In this document: one piece after another, positions 8,969 through 18,652 of the stretch
Layout of the letters: the number at the start of each line of letters is the position of its first letter
Numbering within the stretch: position 1 is the stretch's first letter
Assembly: GCA_947625285.1 (NCBI GenBank)
Contig: CANQNS010000009.1
Span: forward strand, 1-64,000
Length of the DNA stretch: 64,000 bases
From: an uncultured Oscillospiraceae bacterium
Lineage (GTDB): Bacteria; Bacillota; Clostridia; Oscillospirales; Oscillospiraceae
Direction of reading: 5' to 3'
Notes under the pieces: model-generated
The model's input: the letters and a program-made list of their open reading frames with translations, nothing else
What the model was told of the DNA's origin: nothing
Database searches by the model: none
Position numbers and translations under genes: made by a program

Positions 8969-8997
8969 TTGCGCGCTCAGGCATTGTGTGATACAAT
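8969..8997 (+). promoter_or_regulatory. SigA-type promoter of dus, implying a leaderless transcript
   Basis: TTGCGC (8969-8974), a 17-bp spacer and TACAAT (8992-8997). The ATG at 9004 begins seven bases after the last base of the -10, where transcription would normally start. No Shine-Dalgarno sequence lies in between. Confidence 0.65.
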
Positions 8998-9003
8998 GAC
9001 GGC

Positions 9004-9990
9004 ATGGAACTATATTTCGCGCCGATGGAGGGCGTCACGGACTACATCTACCGCCGTATCCACCGGCGGTATTTTCCGGGCGTGGACAAGTATTTCACGC
9101 CCTTTTTGAGCCCTACCCAGAACCACGTCTTCCCGCCCCGTGAGCTGCGGCAGGTACTGCGGTCCAATAACGACGGCATACCCCTGGTGCCCCAGCTTCT
9201 GACGAAGAACGCCGCCGACTTTCTCTGGGCGGCGGCCGCGCTGGCGGATATGGGCTATGGGGAGGTCAACCTGAACGTGGGCTGTCCCTCCGGCACTGTC
9301 ACCGCCAAGGGCAAGGGCGCGGGGCTGCTGGCGGATCCGGACAGCCTCCGGCGGCTGCTGGACGGCATATTTTCCGCACCGCCGCCTGTGGCCGTTTCCG
9401 TCAAGACCCGGCTGGGGGTCCACGCGCCGGAGGAGTTCGTCCGCATCCTGGAGATATTCAACGACTATCCCATTTGCCAGCTCATCCTCCACGCCCGGAC
9501 CAGGGACGAGCAGTATGTCGGCCCTGTCCACCCGGAGGCATACGGCGATGCGCTGGAAAACGCCCGTATGCCGGTCTGCTGCAACGGCGATCTGCGCTCG
9601 GAGGCGGATATCCGCGCCGTGGCGGCGCGCTTTCCCGGCACGGCGGCCGTCATGCTGGGCCGGGGCGCGGCGGCGGACCCGGCGGTCTTTTCCCGTGTAA
9701 GGGGGGAGGCCGTGGAGCCGGACGCGCTGGAGCGGTTCCACCGGGAGCTATGCGACGCCTATTGCGCGGCCTTCGGCGGGCCCGGCAGCGCGATGCACCG
9801 CATGAAGGCCATATGGAGCTATCTGCTGCGGGGCTTCGCGGGGGGAGAGGCCTGGGAAAAGCGGCTGGGCAGGACCCGCCGCTGGCCGGAGTTTCTCGCC
9901 CTGACGGACGAGATCCTGTCCACGCTGCCGCCTGCGCCGCCGCCGGGACCGTCCCCCTGGCAGCCGCAGGAGCAAATTTATAGTTTTTGA
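9004..9990 (+). CDS. tRNA-dihydrouridine synthase (Dus family)
   Basis: 328-residue FMN-dependent enzyme that reduces uridine to dihydrouridine in tRNA. The TIM-barrel start LYFAPMEGVTD is the Dus signature. The catalytic cysteine lies in LNVGCPSGTVTAKGKGAGLL, followed by the FMN/RNA-contacting SVKTRLG, LILHARTRDEQY and VMLGRGAAADP. The C-terminal ~80 residues form the helical tRNA-binding domain. The ATG at 9004 is the only sensible start because the conserved sequence begins at residue 2; no ribosome-binding site precedes it and it coincides with the predicted transcription start. It is next to uvrA but has its own promoter. Confidence 0.9.
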   Translation: MELYFAPMEGVTDYIYRRIHRRYFPGVDKYFTPFLSPTQNHVFPPRELRQVLRSNNDGIPLVPQLLTKNAADFLWAAAALADMGYGEVNLNVGCPSGTVTAKGKGAGLLADPDSLRRLLDGIFSAPPPVAVSVKTRLGVHAPEEFVRILEIFNDYPICQLILHARTRDEQYVGPVHPEAYGDALENARMPVCCNGDLRSEADIRAVAARFPGTAAVMLGRGAAADPAVFSRVRGEAVEPDALERFHRELCDAYCAAFGGPGSAMHRMKAIWSYLLRGFAGGEAWEKRLGRTRRWPEFLALTDEILSTLPPAPPPGPSPWQPQEQIYSF

Positions 9991-10020
9991 TTGTAATTTG
10001 TGTACGCGGTAGTGTATAAT
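9991..10020 (+). promoter_or_regulatory. SigA-type promoter of uvrA
   Basis: TTGTAA (9991-9996), 18 bp, consensus TATAAT (10015-10020), 34 bp before the ATG. No SOS box was recognised here. Confidence 0.6.
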
Positions 10021-10054
10021 GAATCGTTAAGCCAATAGACGAAGGATCGGTAAA

Positions 10055-12886
10055 ATGCCCGAAAAGCTTACCATACAGGGCGCACGCGCCAACAACCTGA
10101 AAAATATCGACATCGAGCTTCCCCGGGACCGGCTGGTGGTGTTCACCGGCCTGTCCGGCAGCGGCAAATCCAGCCTCGCCTTCGACACCATCTATGCCGA
10201 GGGCCAGAGGCGGTATGTGGAGAGCCTGTCCAGCTATGCCCGGCAGTTCCTGGGCCAGATGGACAAACCGGACGTGGACTTCATCGGGGGCCTTTCGCCG
10301 GCCATCTCCATCGACCAGAAGACCACCTCCCGCAACCCCCGGTCCACCGTGGGCACCGTCACGGAGATACACGATTATCTGCGCCTTTTGTGGGCCCAGA
10401 TCGGCATACCCCACTGTCCCCGGTGCGGCAAGGAGATACGCCAGCAGACCATAGACCAGATCGTGGACCAGATCATGGCTCTGCCGGAGGGGACGAAGCT
10501 GCAGATCCTGGCCCCGGTGATCCGGGGCAAAAAGGGAGAGCACCGGAAGATATTCGAGGACGCCCAGCGGTCCGGCTATGTCCGGGCCCGGGTGGACGGG
10601 AACATCTATGACCTGGGCGAGAGCATCCCCCTGGACAAGAACAAAAAGCACGACATCGACATCGTGGTGGACCGGCTGGTGATGAAGGCCGACGTGGTCC
10701 GCCGGCTGACGGACTCCGCGGAGACGGCCATGGGCCTGTCCGGCGGACTGGTGCGGGTGGATCTGACGGGGCAGGATAAGCAGCTCACCTTTTCCCAGAA
10801 TTACGCCTGCGAGGACTGCGGTATCTCCATCGAGGAGATGACGCCCCGGCTTTTCTCCTTCAACGCCCCTTACGGCGCGTGCCCCACCTGCAGCGGCCTT
10901 GGGACCATGCTGCGGGTGGACCCGGCCCTTATCATACCCAACCCCAATCTGTCCATCATGGACGGGGGCATCATGGCCTACGGCTGGTCCAATGTCCGGG
11001 GCGACTCCATCTGCCGGATGTACTATGAGGCCCTGGCCCGGCGGTACCACTTCGACCTCTATGACCCCATCAAGTCCCTGCCGGAAGCGGCGTTGAACGC
11101 CATATTGTACGGCACCAACGGGGAGCCTTTGGAGCTGCGCTATGAGCGCGGCTCCGGCTATGGCACGCTCTCCAAGGATTTTGAGGGCATCGTCAACAAT
11201 CTGGAACGCCGCTACAAGGAAACGCAGTCCGCCTCCGCCCGCCAGGAGTTGGAGGACTGCATGGGGGAGTACGACTGCCCGGACTGCCACGGCGACCGGC
11301 TGAAGCCGGAGGTGCTGGCGGTGACGGTGGGCGGCCTCAATATCGCCCAGTTCAGCCGTATGCCCGTGACCCAGGAGCTGGCCTTTCTGGAAAAGCTGGA
11401 GCTGACGGAAAAGGAACATATCATCGCTGACCGCATCCTCAAGGAGATCTGCCAGCGGCTCAGCTTTCTGGTGAGCGTGGGGCTGGGATATCTGACCCTG
11501 AGCCGGGGCGCGGGAACGCTCTCCGGCGGCGAGAGCCAGCGCATCCGCCTGGCTACCCAGATCGGCTCCGCGCTCATGGGAGTGCTGTATGTGCTGGACG
11601 AGCCCAGCATCGGCCTGCACCAGCGAGACAACGCCAAGCTGCTGCGCACCCTGCGCCAGCTCACCGACGCGGGCAATACCCTGATCGTGGTGGAGCATGA
11701 CGAGGACACCATCCGGGCGGCGGACTGGGTGGTGGACATCGGCCCCGGCGCCGGCGTCCATGGGGGACAGGTGGTCTGCGCCGGCACGCCGGCGGACATC
11801 ATGGCCTGCCCCGAGTCCATCACGGGCCAGTATCTGTCCGGCAAGAAGCGCATCGAGGTCCCGGCGGTCCGCCGGAAGGGCAACGGCCACTTTCTGTCCG
11901 TCCGGGGCGCGGCGGCCAACAATCTGAAGGACCTGGACGTGGATATCCCCCTGGGGGCGTTCACCTGCGTCACCGGCGTCTCCGGCAGCGGCAAGTCCTC
12001 TCTGGTGAACGAGGTCATTGAGAAAAAGCTGGGCGCGGACCTGAACCGGCGCAAGGTGCGGCCGGGCAAATGCCTGTCCATAACGGGGCTGGAATATCTG
12101 GACAAGGTCATCGACATCGACCAGAGCCCCATCGGCAGAACGCCCCGGTCCAATCCCGCCACCTATACGGGCCTTTTCAACGACATCCGGGACCTTTTCG
12201 CCTCCACCCAGGACGCCAAGCTCCGGGGGTACAAGGCGGGCCGGTTCTCCTTCAATATCAAGGGCGGCCGGTGCGAGGCCTGCTCCGGCGACGGGCTTTT
12301 GAAGATCGAGATGCTGTTTCTGCCGGACGTGTACGTGCCCTGCGAGGTATGCCACGGCAAGCGGTATAACCGGGAGACCCTGGAGGTGCGCTACAAGGGC
12401 AAAAACATCGCTGAGGTGCTGGATATGACCGTGGAGGAGGCGTTGGGCTTCTTCCAGAACCAGGAGACCATCCGCACCAAGCTGCAGACCCTGTGGGACG
12501 TGGGATTGGGCTATGTGAAGCTGGGCCAGTCCTCCACGACCCTGTCCGGCGGCGAGGCCCAGCGGGTGAAGCTGGCGACGGAGCTTGCCCGCCGCAGCAC
12601 CGGCAGCACGTTCTATATCCTTGACGAGCCCACCACCGGCCTGCACACCGCCGACGTGGCCCGGCTGCTGGATATATTGCAGCGGCTGGCGGACGGCGGG
12701 AACACCGTGCTGGTGATCGAGCATAATCTGGATGTGATCAAGTGCGCGGACTATATCATCGACCTGGGCCCCGAGGGGGGCGACGAGGGCGGAGAGCTGG
12801 TCTTTTTCGGCACCCCGGAGCAGTGCGCCAAGGATAAGCGGAGCTATACGGGGCAGTTTTTGCGTAAAGTTCTTTTTGAAAGGTGA
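10055..12886 (+). CDS. uvrA: UvrABC excinuclease subunit A
   Basis: 943-residue damage-recognition ATPase of nucleotide excision repair. Two ABC modules are complete: Walker [14 protein letters not shown] near residue 32 and [10 protein letters not shown] near residue 640, with signatures [12 protein letters not shown] and [12 protein letters not shown]. The cysteine zinc modules CPRCG..., [13 protein letters not shown] and [14 protein letters not shown]...CEVCHGKRY are intact. The length is standard. GAAGGA lies nine bases before the ATG. Four bases separate it from the next small membrane protein gene, which starts the uvrA-recD2-comF run. Confidence 0.98.
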   Translation: MPEKLTIQGARANNLKNIDIELPRDRLVVFTGLSGSGKSSLAFDTIYAEGQRRYVESLSSYARQFLGQMDKPDVDFIGGLSPAISIDQKTTSRNPRSTVGTVTEIHDYLRLLWAQIGIPHCPRCGKEIRQQTIDQIVDQIMALPEGTKLQILAPVIRGKKGEHRKIFEDAQRSGYVRARVDGNIYDLGESIPLDKNKKHDIDIVVDRLVMKADVVRRLTDSAETAMGLSGGLVRVDLTGQDKQLTFSQNYACEDCGISIEEMTPRLFSFNAPYGACPTCSGLGTMLRVDPALIIPNPNLSIMDGGIMAYGWSNVRGDSICRMYYEALARRYHFDLYDPIKSLPEAALNAILYGTNGEPLELRYERGSGYGTLSKDFEGIVNNLERRYKETQSASARQELEDCMGEYDCPDCHGDRLKPEVLAVTVGGLNIAQFSRMPVTQELAFLEKLELTEKEHIIADRILKEICQRLSFLVSVGLGYLTLSRGAGTLSGGESQRIRLATQIGSALMGVLYVLDEPSIGLHQRDNAKLLRTLRQLTDAGNTLIVVEHDEDTIRAADWVVDIGPGAGVHGGQVVCAGTPADIMACPESITGQYLSGKKRIEVPAVRRKGNGHFLSVRGAAANNLKDLDVDIPLGAFTCVTGVSGSGKSSLVNEVIEKKLGADLNRRKVRPGKCLSITGLEYLDKVIDIDQSPIGRTPRSNPATYTGLFNDIRDLFASTQDAKLRGYKAGRFSFNIKGGRCEACSGDGLLKIEMLFLPDVYVPCEVCHGKRYNRETLEVRYKGKNIAEVLDMTVEEALGFFQNQETIRTKLQTLWDVGLGYVKLGQSSTTLSGGEAQRVKLATELARRSTGSTFYILDEPTTGLHTADVARLLDILQRLADGGNTVLVIEHNLDVIKCADYIIDLGPEGGDEGGELVFFGTPEQCAKDKRSYTGQFLRKVLFER

Positions 12887-12889
12887 GCC

Positions 12890-13381
12890 ATGGATTTCGT
12901 TGACATCATATCCGATATCGGCGTAGGCAAGGCTATGGTAACGTTCGTGGTGTCCATGCTGCCTGTGATCGAGCTGCGGGGCGCCATCCCCATCGGCGTG
13001 GGGCTGGGACTGCCCGTGTGGCAGTCCGCGCTCATCGCCATGGCCGGCAATATCCTGCCCGCGCCCTTCATCATCGCCTTTGTCCGGGTGGTGATGGACT
13101 GGCTGCGCGAAAAGTCCGAGCGGGCCCGGAGATTCGTGGCCTGGCTGGAGAGAAAGGGCACTGGGAAAAAGGCCGACCGGGTCCGGCAGGCGGAGTTTTG
13201 GGGCCTGCTGCTGTTCGTGGCGGTGCCGCTGCCCGGCACTGGTGCCTGGACCGGCGCGCTGATCGCCGCGCTTTTGAATATGCGCATGAGCAAGGCCCTG
13301 CCGCCTATCGTCATCGGCGTGCTGATCGCGGGGCTTCTCGTATCCCTGGCTACCGCCGGGGTCATCACCGTTTTCTTCTGA
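12890..13381 (+). CDS. Small multidrug export-like membrane protein (COG2426)
   Basis: 163-residue integral membrane protein of the Sm_multidrug_ex type (PF06695-like). It has the conserved MLPVIELRGAIPIG helix and a later PLPGTGAWTGALIA helix, with a charged cytoplasmic stretch (EKSERARRFVAWLERKGTGKK) between two pairs of hydrophobic segments. The family name is historical and transport has not been firmly shown. It follows uvrA by 3 bp and its stop lies 2 bp before recD2, so it is co-transcribed with repair genes without an obvious functional link. Confidence 0.85.
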   Translation: MDFVDIISDIGVGKAMVTFVVSMLPVIELRGAIPIGVGLGLPVWQSALIAMAGNILPAPFIIAFVRVVMDWLREKSERARRFVAWLERKGTGKKADRVRQAEFWGLLLFVAVPLPGTGAWTGALIAALLNMRMSKALPPIVIGVLIAGLLVSLATAGVITVFF

Positions 13382-13383
13382 CA

Positions 13384-15597
13384 ATGCGGGAGCAGGAGCT
13401 GGAAAAGATAGAGGGCCAGGTCTCGTCTGTGGTCTATGTGAACGCCGACAACGGCTACACCGTTCTGCGCCTGGACACGGACGACGGCGACCACGCCGTT
13501 GTGGTGGGCTGCATCCCCATGGCCGCGCCGGGGGAGAGCATCACCGCCTGGGGCAATTGGACGCGCCATCCCACCCACGGCGAGCAGTTCAAAGCCCTGC
13601 ACACGGAGCGGACCATGCCCTCCGGGGCGGCGGCCATCTATGACTATCTCTCCAGCGGCGTCATCAAGGGCATCGGCCCCGCCACCGCCGCGCTGATCGT
13701 GGGAAAATTTGGCGACGCCGCCTTCGACGTTCTGCGGGACCAGCCGGAAAAGCTGGCGACGCTGCGAGGCGTGAGCCGGAAGAAAGCGGAAGAGCTGAGC
13801 GCGACTTTCCGGCGGCAGACGGGGATGCGTGCGCTGATGGAGTATCTGGCCGGGGCCGGACTGGCCCCCATCTTTGCCCTGCGGCTCTACAGGACCTATG
13901 GCGACGACGCGCTGGACATGGTGCGGGACAACCCCTATATCCTCTCCAGCGTCCAGATCGGAGCCACCTTCGCTGACGCGGACGCGCTGGCCCTTGCCAA
14001 CGGCGTGGAGGCGGACGATCCCCAGCGCATTGCGGCGGCGCTGCTTTTTGAGCTGCGCCACAACAGCGATAACGGCCACTGCTTCCTGCCGGTGGACAAG
14101 CTCACCGCCGCCACCGCCCAGCTCATCGGCGTGGAGGCCGAACAGGTGGGAGAGGGGCTGGACATCCTGCTGGACTCCGGCGAGGTGATCCAGGAGCCCG
14201 TGGGCAACGTGACGGCCTGCTATCTGGCCCATCTTTACGCGGCGGAGGTCTATGTGGCCCGGCGGCTGCGGGAGATGGCGTCGTATACATACGCCGATCA
14301 GCGGGTGAACGTGGCGCGGGTCATCGAAAAGCTGGAGGCGGAGGAGGGCATTCGCTTCGCTCCCCAGCAGCGCGATACCCTGGACGCGGCGGCCCGGAAG
14401 CAGCTGGTGGTCATCACCGGCGGCCCCGGCACCGGCAAGACCACCTCCGTGCGGGCGGTGCTGGCCCTTTTCGACGCCATGGGCCTGGAGACCATGCTGG
14501 CGGCCCCCACGGGCCAGGCGGCCAAGCGGCTGGGGGACCTGACCGGCCGGGAGGCCTCCACCATCCACCGGCTGCTGGAGGCCAGCTTCTCCCCGGAGAC
14601 GGACAGCACGGTGTTCCGCAAGAACGAGAGCGATCGGCTCAAGTGCGGCGCGCTGGTGCTGGACGAGTGCTCCATGGTGGATATGTCGCTGATGAAAGCG
14701 GTCCTGGCGGCCATCGGCCCGGCCTGCCGGCTGGTGCTGGTGGGCGACGCGGACCAGCTGCCGTCAGTGGGGCCCGGGGCGGTGTTCCGGGACGTGATAC
14801 GCAGCGGCGTGGCGGAGACAGTGCGCCTGACGGAGATATTCCGCCAGAAGCAGGGGAGCCGCATCGTGCTCGGCGCCCACCAGATCGACCAGGGCACGGT
14901 GCCGGATCTGCGGGCCAATAAGGACGGCTTTTTCTTTCTGCGCCGGCGTGATGCGGACAGCGCGGCGGAGACCATCGTTTCCTTGTGCCAGGAGCGGCTG
15001 CCCAGGAACATGGGCGTCGCCCCCGGAGAGATACAGGTCCTCACGCCCACCCGCAAGGGTGCGGCGGGGACCGAGGCTCTCAACCAGCGGCTGCAGCAGG
15101 CTCTGAACCCGCCCGCGGCGAATAAGCCGGAGTTCGTCTGCGCCGGACGGACCTTCCGTGTGGGGGACCGGGTCATGCAGATCCGCAACGACTACGACAT
15201 CCTCTGGCGGACGGCGGACGCGGCGGAGAGCGGCTACGGCGTTTTCAACGGGGACATCGGCTATATCAGCTCCATCGACCCGGCGGCGGAGTCGTTCACG
15301 GTGGACTTTGACAGCCGCCAGGCGGAATATGTTTCCGAGCAGGCCGTGGAGCTGGACCACGCCTGGGCCACCACGGTCCACAAGGCCCAGGGCAGCGAGT
15401 ACCGGGCCGTGGTGCTGGCGGCGGTGCGCGCCGCGCCGCAGCTGATGTACCGGAGCCTGCTCTATACCGCCGTCACCCGTGCGGCGGAGCTTCTGGTGAT
15501 CGTAGGGGACGAGGAGGCGGTGCGCGTCATGACGGAAAACGCCCGCCGCGCCAAGCGATACAGCGGCCTTCGCATCCGCATGGCGGATGGGGATTAA
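13384..15597 (+). CDS. recD2: RecD2-like ATP-dependent DNA helicase
   Basis: 737-residue SF1B helicase of the RecD2/YrrC type that works without RecBC in recombination and replication-fork repair. An N-terminal OB-like region (GQVSSVVYVNADNGYTVLRL) is followed by helix-hairpin-helix repeats (GIGPATAALIVGKFG, LRGVSRKKAEELS). Helicase motif I GGPGTGKTTS is near residue 343, with DECSMVDMS (II), GDADQLPSVGPGAV (III), TVHKAQGSEY (V) and YTAVTRA (VI). ATG 13384 follows the previous stop by 2 nt with no Shine-Dalgarno, so translation is likely coupled. The end overlaps the comF-like gene by 11 bp. Confidence 0.94.
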   Translation: MREQELEKIEGQVSSVVYVNADNGYTVLRLDTDDGDHAVVVGCIPMAAPGESITAWGNWTRHPTHGEQFKALHTERTMPSGAAAIYDYLSSGVIKGIGPATAALIVGKFGDAAFDVLRDQPEKLATLRGVSRKKAEELSATFRRQTGMRALMEYLAGAGLAPIFALRLYRTYGDDALDMVRDNPYILSSVQIGATFADADALALANGVEADDPQRIAAALLFELRHNSDNGHCFLPVDKLTAATAQLIGVEAEQVGEGLDILLDSGEVIQEPVGNVTACYLAHLYAAEVYVARRLREMASYTYADQRVNVARVIEKLEAEEGIRFAPQQRDTLDAAARKQLVVITGGPGTGKTTSVRAVLALFDAMGLETMLAAPTGQAAKRLGDLTGREASTIHRLLEASFSPETDSTVFRKNESDRLKCGALVLDECSMVDMSLMKAVLAAIGPACRLVLVGDADQLPSVGPGAVFRDVIRSGVAETVRLTEIFRQKQGSRIVLGAHQIDQGTVPDLRANKDGFFFLRRRDADSAAETIVSLCQERLPRNMGVAPGEIQVLTPTRKGAAGTEALNQRLQQALNPPAANKPEFVCAGRTFRVGDRVMQIRNDYDILWRTADAAESGYGVFNGDIGYISSIDPAAESFTVDFDSRQAEYVSEQAVELDHAWATTVHKAQGSEYRAVVLAAVRAAPQLMYRSLLYTAVTRAAELLVIVGDEEAVRVMTENARRAKRYSGLRIRMADGD

Positions 15598-16243
15598 GCT
15601 CGTTGACCGGCTGCTGGACCTGGTGTACCCCACCAGATGCGTATTCTGCCGGCGGTTCCTGCCGCCGGGGCGGCCTTCCATATGCCAGTACTGCGACAGC
15701 GCGCTGCCCAGGAACGAGAACGGCGGCCGCCGCCGGGGAAACTATTTCTCCGAGTGCATCTCCGCGCTGTACTATGAAAACGATGTACGGGAGGCCATAC
15801 GCCGCTATAAATTCGGCGGCGCCCAGGCCTATGCGCCGGTGTTCGGTGAGCTGCTGGCCCAGTGCATCTATGAGCATCTGGAGGGGGAGTACGACATCCT
15901 CTCCTGGACGCCGCTGGACCGGGGCCGCCGGCGAAAGCGGGGCTATGACCAGGCGGAGCTTCTGGCCCGGGACGTGGGTAGGCGGCTCATGCGGGAGCCG
16001 ACGGCGGTGCTCCGTAAGCGGCGGGGCGTGCGTCCCCAGTCCCTGACCGGCGATCCCGCCTCCCGCAAGGCCAACATCGCCGGCGCCTATACCGTCATCG
16101 ACCCGGAGCGCATATCCGGCAAAAGGATACTTCTCATAGACGATATCGTTACCACCGGCTCCACGCTCTCGGAGTGCGCCAGGACACTGCTTCTGGCCGG
16201 GGCGGAGGAGGTCCGGTGCGCCACCCTTGCAAGTACCCGGTAG
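15587..16243 (+). CDS. ComF-like phosphoribosyltransferase-fold protein
   Basis: 218-residue protein of the ComF family, linked in competent bacteria to processing of incoming single-stranded DNA. The N terminus has the four-cysteine zinc finger CVFC...CQYC. The C-terminal phosphoribosyltransferase domain carries the PRPP loop LLIDDIVTTGSTLSECA and the preceding RGVRPQSLTGDPASRKAN segment. It overlaps the recD2 end, so it is expressed with the helicase and could act with it on single-stranded DNA. The window has no other competence gene. Confidence 0.87.
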   Translation: MGIKLVDRLLDLVYPTRCVFCRRFLPPGRPSICQYCDSALPRNENGGRRRGNYFSECISALYYENDVREAIRRYKFGGAQAYAPVFGELLAQCIYEHLEGEYDILSWTPLDRGRRRKRGYDQAELLARDVGRRLMREPTAVLRKRRGVRPQSLTGDPASRKANIAGAYTVIDPERISGKRILLIDDIVTTGSTLSECARTLLLAGAEEVRCATLASTR

Positions 16244-16255
16244 GAGGAACATAAA

Positions 16256-17287
16256 ATGCTGTTTTTTGAAAGAGACATCGCCATCGACCTTGGCACCATG
16301 ACTACGCTCATCTATGTGCGCGGCCGGGGCATCCGGCTGCGTGAATCCTCTCTGGTGGCCGTGGACAGCACCAACGGACGGCTGCTGCGCATCGGTGAGG
16401 AGGCCAAAAAGATGCTGGGCCGCACCCCGGCCAACATCGTGCCCATCAACCCCATCGTGGCGGGCGTCATATCCGACTATGACATGACCGCCCGGATGCT
16501 GCGGGAGTTCATCGGCCGGGTCACCTCCTTCAGCCTGTTCAAGCCCCGGGTGCTGATCTGCGTGCCCGGCAGCATCACCGGCGTGGAGGAGCGCGCCCTG
16601 ATCGACGCGGCCATCGAAGCCGGCTCCCGAAAGGTGTATCTGGTGGAGGCGTCCCTGGCTACGGCCATCGGCGCGGGCGTGGACATCAACAAGGCCGACG
16701 GCCATATGGTGGTGGACATCGGCAGCGGCACCACGGAGGTGGCCGTGGTCTCCCTGGGCGGCGTGGTGGAGCAGGAATCCATCAAGACGGCGGGGGAGGC
16801 CTTCGACGAGGCCATCGTCCGCTTCGTCCGCAAGAAGCACAATTTGCTCATCGGCGCTCAGACGGCCCAGGAGCTGAAGCATTCCATCGGCTGCGTGTAC
16901 CCCCGGCCGGAGGTGTCCTACGAGGAGGTCAAGGGCCGGTGCCTGGTGACGGGCCTGCCCCGCAGCGTGACGGTCAGCTCCGCGGATATGGCGGAGGCAC
17001 TGGAGGAGCCCATGGCCCAGCTCATGGAGGCCATACATATGGTGCTGGAGCGCACGCCCCCGGAGCTGGTGGGCGACGTGAGTCAGAACGGTATCGTCCT
17101 GTCCGGCGGCGGCAGCCAGATCTGGGGTCTGGACAAGGTCATCACGGACAAGACCGGCATCGAGGCGGTGCTGGTGGACGACGCGCTTTCCTGCACCGCC
17201 TACGGCGCGGGGCGTATGCTCCAGAACCTCAACGATATGCGGGAGGGCATGATAAACCTTGCCCGCCGGCGTCAGATGAAGGGCTGA
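16256..17287 (+). CDS. MreB/Mbl-like rod-shape-determining actin homologue
   Basis: 343-residue actin-fold ATPase guiding peripheral peptidoglycan synthesis under the membrane. Phosphate-1 loop IAIDLGTMTTLIYV, phosphate-2 VVDIGSGTTEVAVV, and adenosine motif GIVLSGGGSQIWGLD are present. The length is typical. It starts with MLFFERDIAIDLG, a hydrophobic/amphipathic N terminus often used for membrane binding. TAGGAGG precedes the ATG at 16256. mreC and mreD are not adjacent, so this is a solitary paralogue (Mbl/MreBH-like). A strong terminator follows. Confidence 0.9.
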   Translation: MLFFERDIAIDLGTMTTLIYVRGRGIRLRESSLVAVDSTNGRLLRIGEEAKKMLGRTPANIVPINPIVAGVISDYDMTARMLREFIGRVTSFSLFKPRVLICVPGSITGVEERALIDAAIEAGSRKVYLVEASLATAIGAGVDINKADGHMVVDIGSGTTEVAVVSLGGVVEQESIKTAGEAFDEAIVRFVRKKHNLLIGAQTAQELKHSIGCVYPRPEVSYEEVKGRCLVTGLPRSVTVSSADMAEALEEPMAQLMEAIHMVLERTPPELVGDVSQNGIVLSGGGSQIWGLDKVITDKTGIEAVLVDDALSCTAYGAGRMLQNLNDMREGMINLARRRQMKG

Positions 17288-17321
17288 ATACACGTTTCAA
17301 CACAGTGGCAGATATCGTGAA

Positions 17322-17364
17322 AAAAGAGGGACACCTGCCTTTTTCTGGTCGGTGTCCCTCTTTT
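17322..17364. terminator. Strong bidirectional terminator
   Basis: AAAAGAGGGACACC (17322-17335) and GGTGTCCCTCTTTT (17351-17364) are perfect 14-base complements. They give T-tracts on both strands between mreB and the converging minus-strand gene. Confidence 0.9.
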
Positions 17365-17381
17365 GTAAAGGCGCCGGCAAA

Positions 17382-18579
17382 CTAGCTGTCGGCAATCAGG
17401 TATATATTCTTATCATCAAAGCAAATCTGCGCGGTGTGATCGTAGATCTGGATCATATCATCCATCTGGTGCAGAAGCTTCCCGGTGCCAGGGTCTCCAA
17501 CGGCTGCAAATGCTCCTACCACGGCCCTCTCTATTTTATCGGCGTGATCATTTAGGGATTCTCCGTGGCTTTGTAAAAACTCATCAACGGGCCCTTTTCG
17601 GATGACGGGAATATTCTCTATCGCTTTTCCCAACGCCTTGCTAGCCGTGCCAATTCCCTTTTTCACATTTACACCGATAGCGGAATTGCTTACCTTTTCC
17701 AAAAAAACAGAGCACTGGTCGAAGTGGTTCCTATAGGTTTCTGAGTGAAGTCTGATCTCATCTTGTACGCTGGAGAAATACTCTTCCTTGTAGTTGCCGC
17801 TGAGCAGTATCTCGAGAAATGACGCCAGTGAAAATGTGTATAAGGACAGCCTATAGTATTGAAATATCCTTCGCAGTTCGGACAGCTTGGCATTTACATT
17901 CCGCTGCGCCGGTATGATCTCTCTTTTCTCTATGGCCGCACTTGCTTTTTTCTGATAGACATTCATGTTTTTCCTGGCTGACCTCTGTATATCAAGGACC
18001 ATCTTGTGGTTGCTCAACATAAATTTCTCGTTGTCCCAAATCAACTTGAAATTCTTCATAATGCCGACCAGGGTTTCCAAATCAGCCTCGGCTCCGGCCT
18101 CGTTTTCTATTTCCAGGAAACGCAGAATATCCTTCTGTGTCTCTTCGAGGCTCCCAAGTTTCTTCTCGATTTGAAAAAGTGCCACGGCCATCATCATCGT
18201 TGCCGGATCGGGGGGAGTTGTCATTTTTTTCTGTGAAACTTACCGTGTCTACTTTCTGAAATTTTGCCATCTTCGATGTGTCTTTGAATGAGCCCCAATA
18301 AGTTCCATCTTTTGAGGCTTTCAGAACATCCCCGTCTCCGGCGTTCACCAGTCTGTACACCCCCTGATTTTCCAGTGCCACGGTTTGTGTTATTGTATTC
18401 AGTGAAGGCACCAGAGCAGCCACGCCCGCCCCAAGGGTCGTAAGCTCGGCAATAGGCATACTTATCGTCCTCTTATTGGTTAGGCTCGCTTTTGTATCAA
18501 GCAAGATCTCGCTGGATATTTGCACGAAGTCAGTTTCAGGATCGGAAAGCGTCATTTTTTTCTGGCGTCCAGTATCCAT
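17382..18579 (-). pseudogene. Hypothetical protein split by a frameshift in an A7 run
   Basis: Two overlapping minus-strand frames appear to be one gene. The upstream frame starts at ATG 18579 (GAGGA ribosome-binding site) and runs through IPIAELTTLGAGVAALVPSL... to KVDTVSFTEK. The downstream frame continues with MTTPPDPATMMMAVALFQIEKKLGSLEE to the end at 17382. The switch occurs at seven A residues (minus strand, plus 18224-18230); removing one A joins both parts into a ~398-residue protein. The downstream part is helical and ends with PVDEFLQSHGESLNDHADKIE and MDDMIQIYDHTAQICFDD. I recall uninterrupted Firmicutes proteins of this layout, of unknown function. It could be a broken gene, a phase-variable gene or a sequencing error; two coupled genes are less likely. 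Base composition is lower in GC than its neighbours. Confidence 0.7.
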
Positions 18580-18652
18580 TGATCTGTCCTCATCTTTCTC
18601 TCTTGATAATGTGTTTAAAGCAGGGAACATGCTTCTTATATGGGCGGCATCG

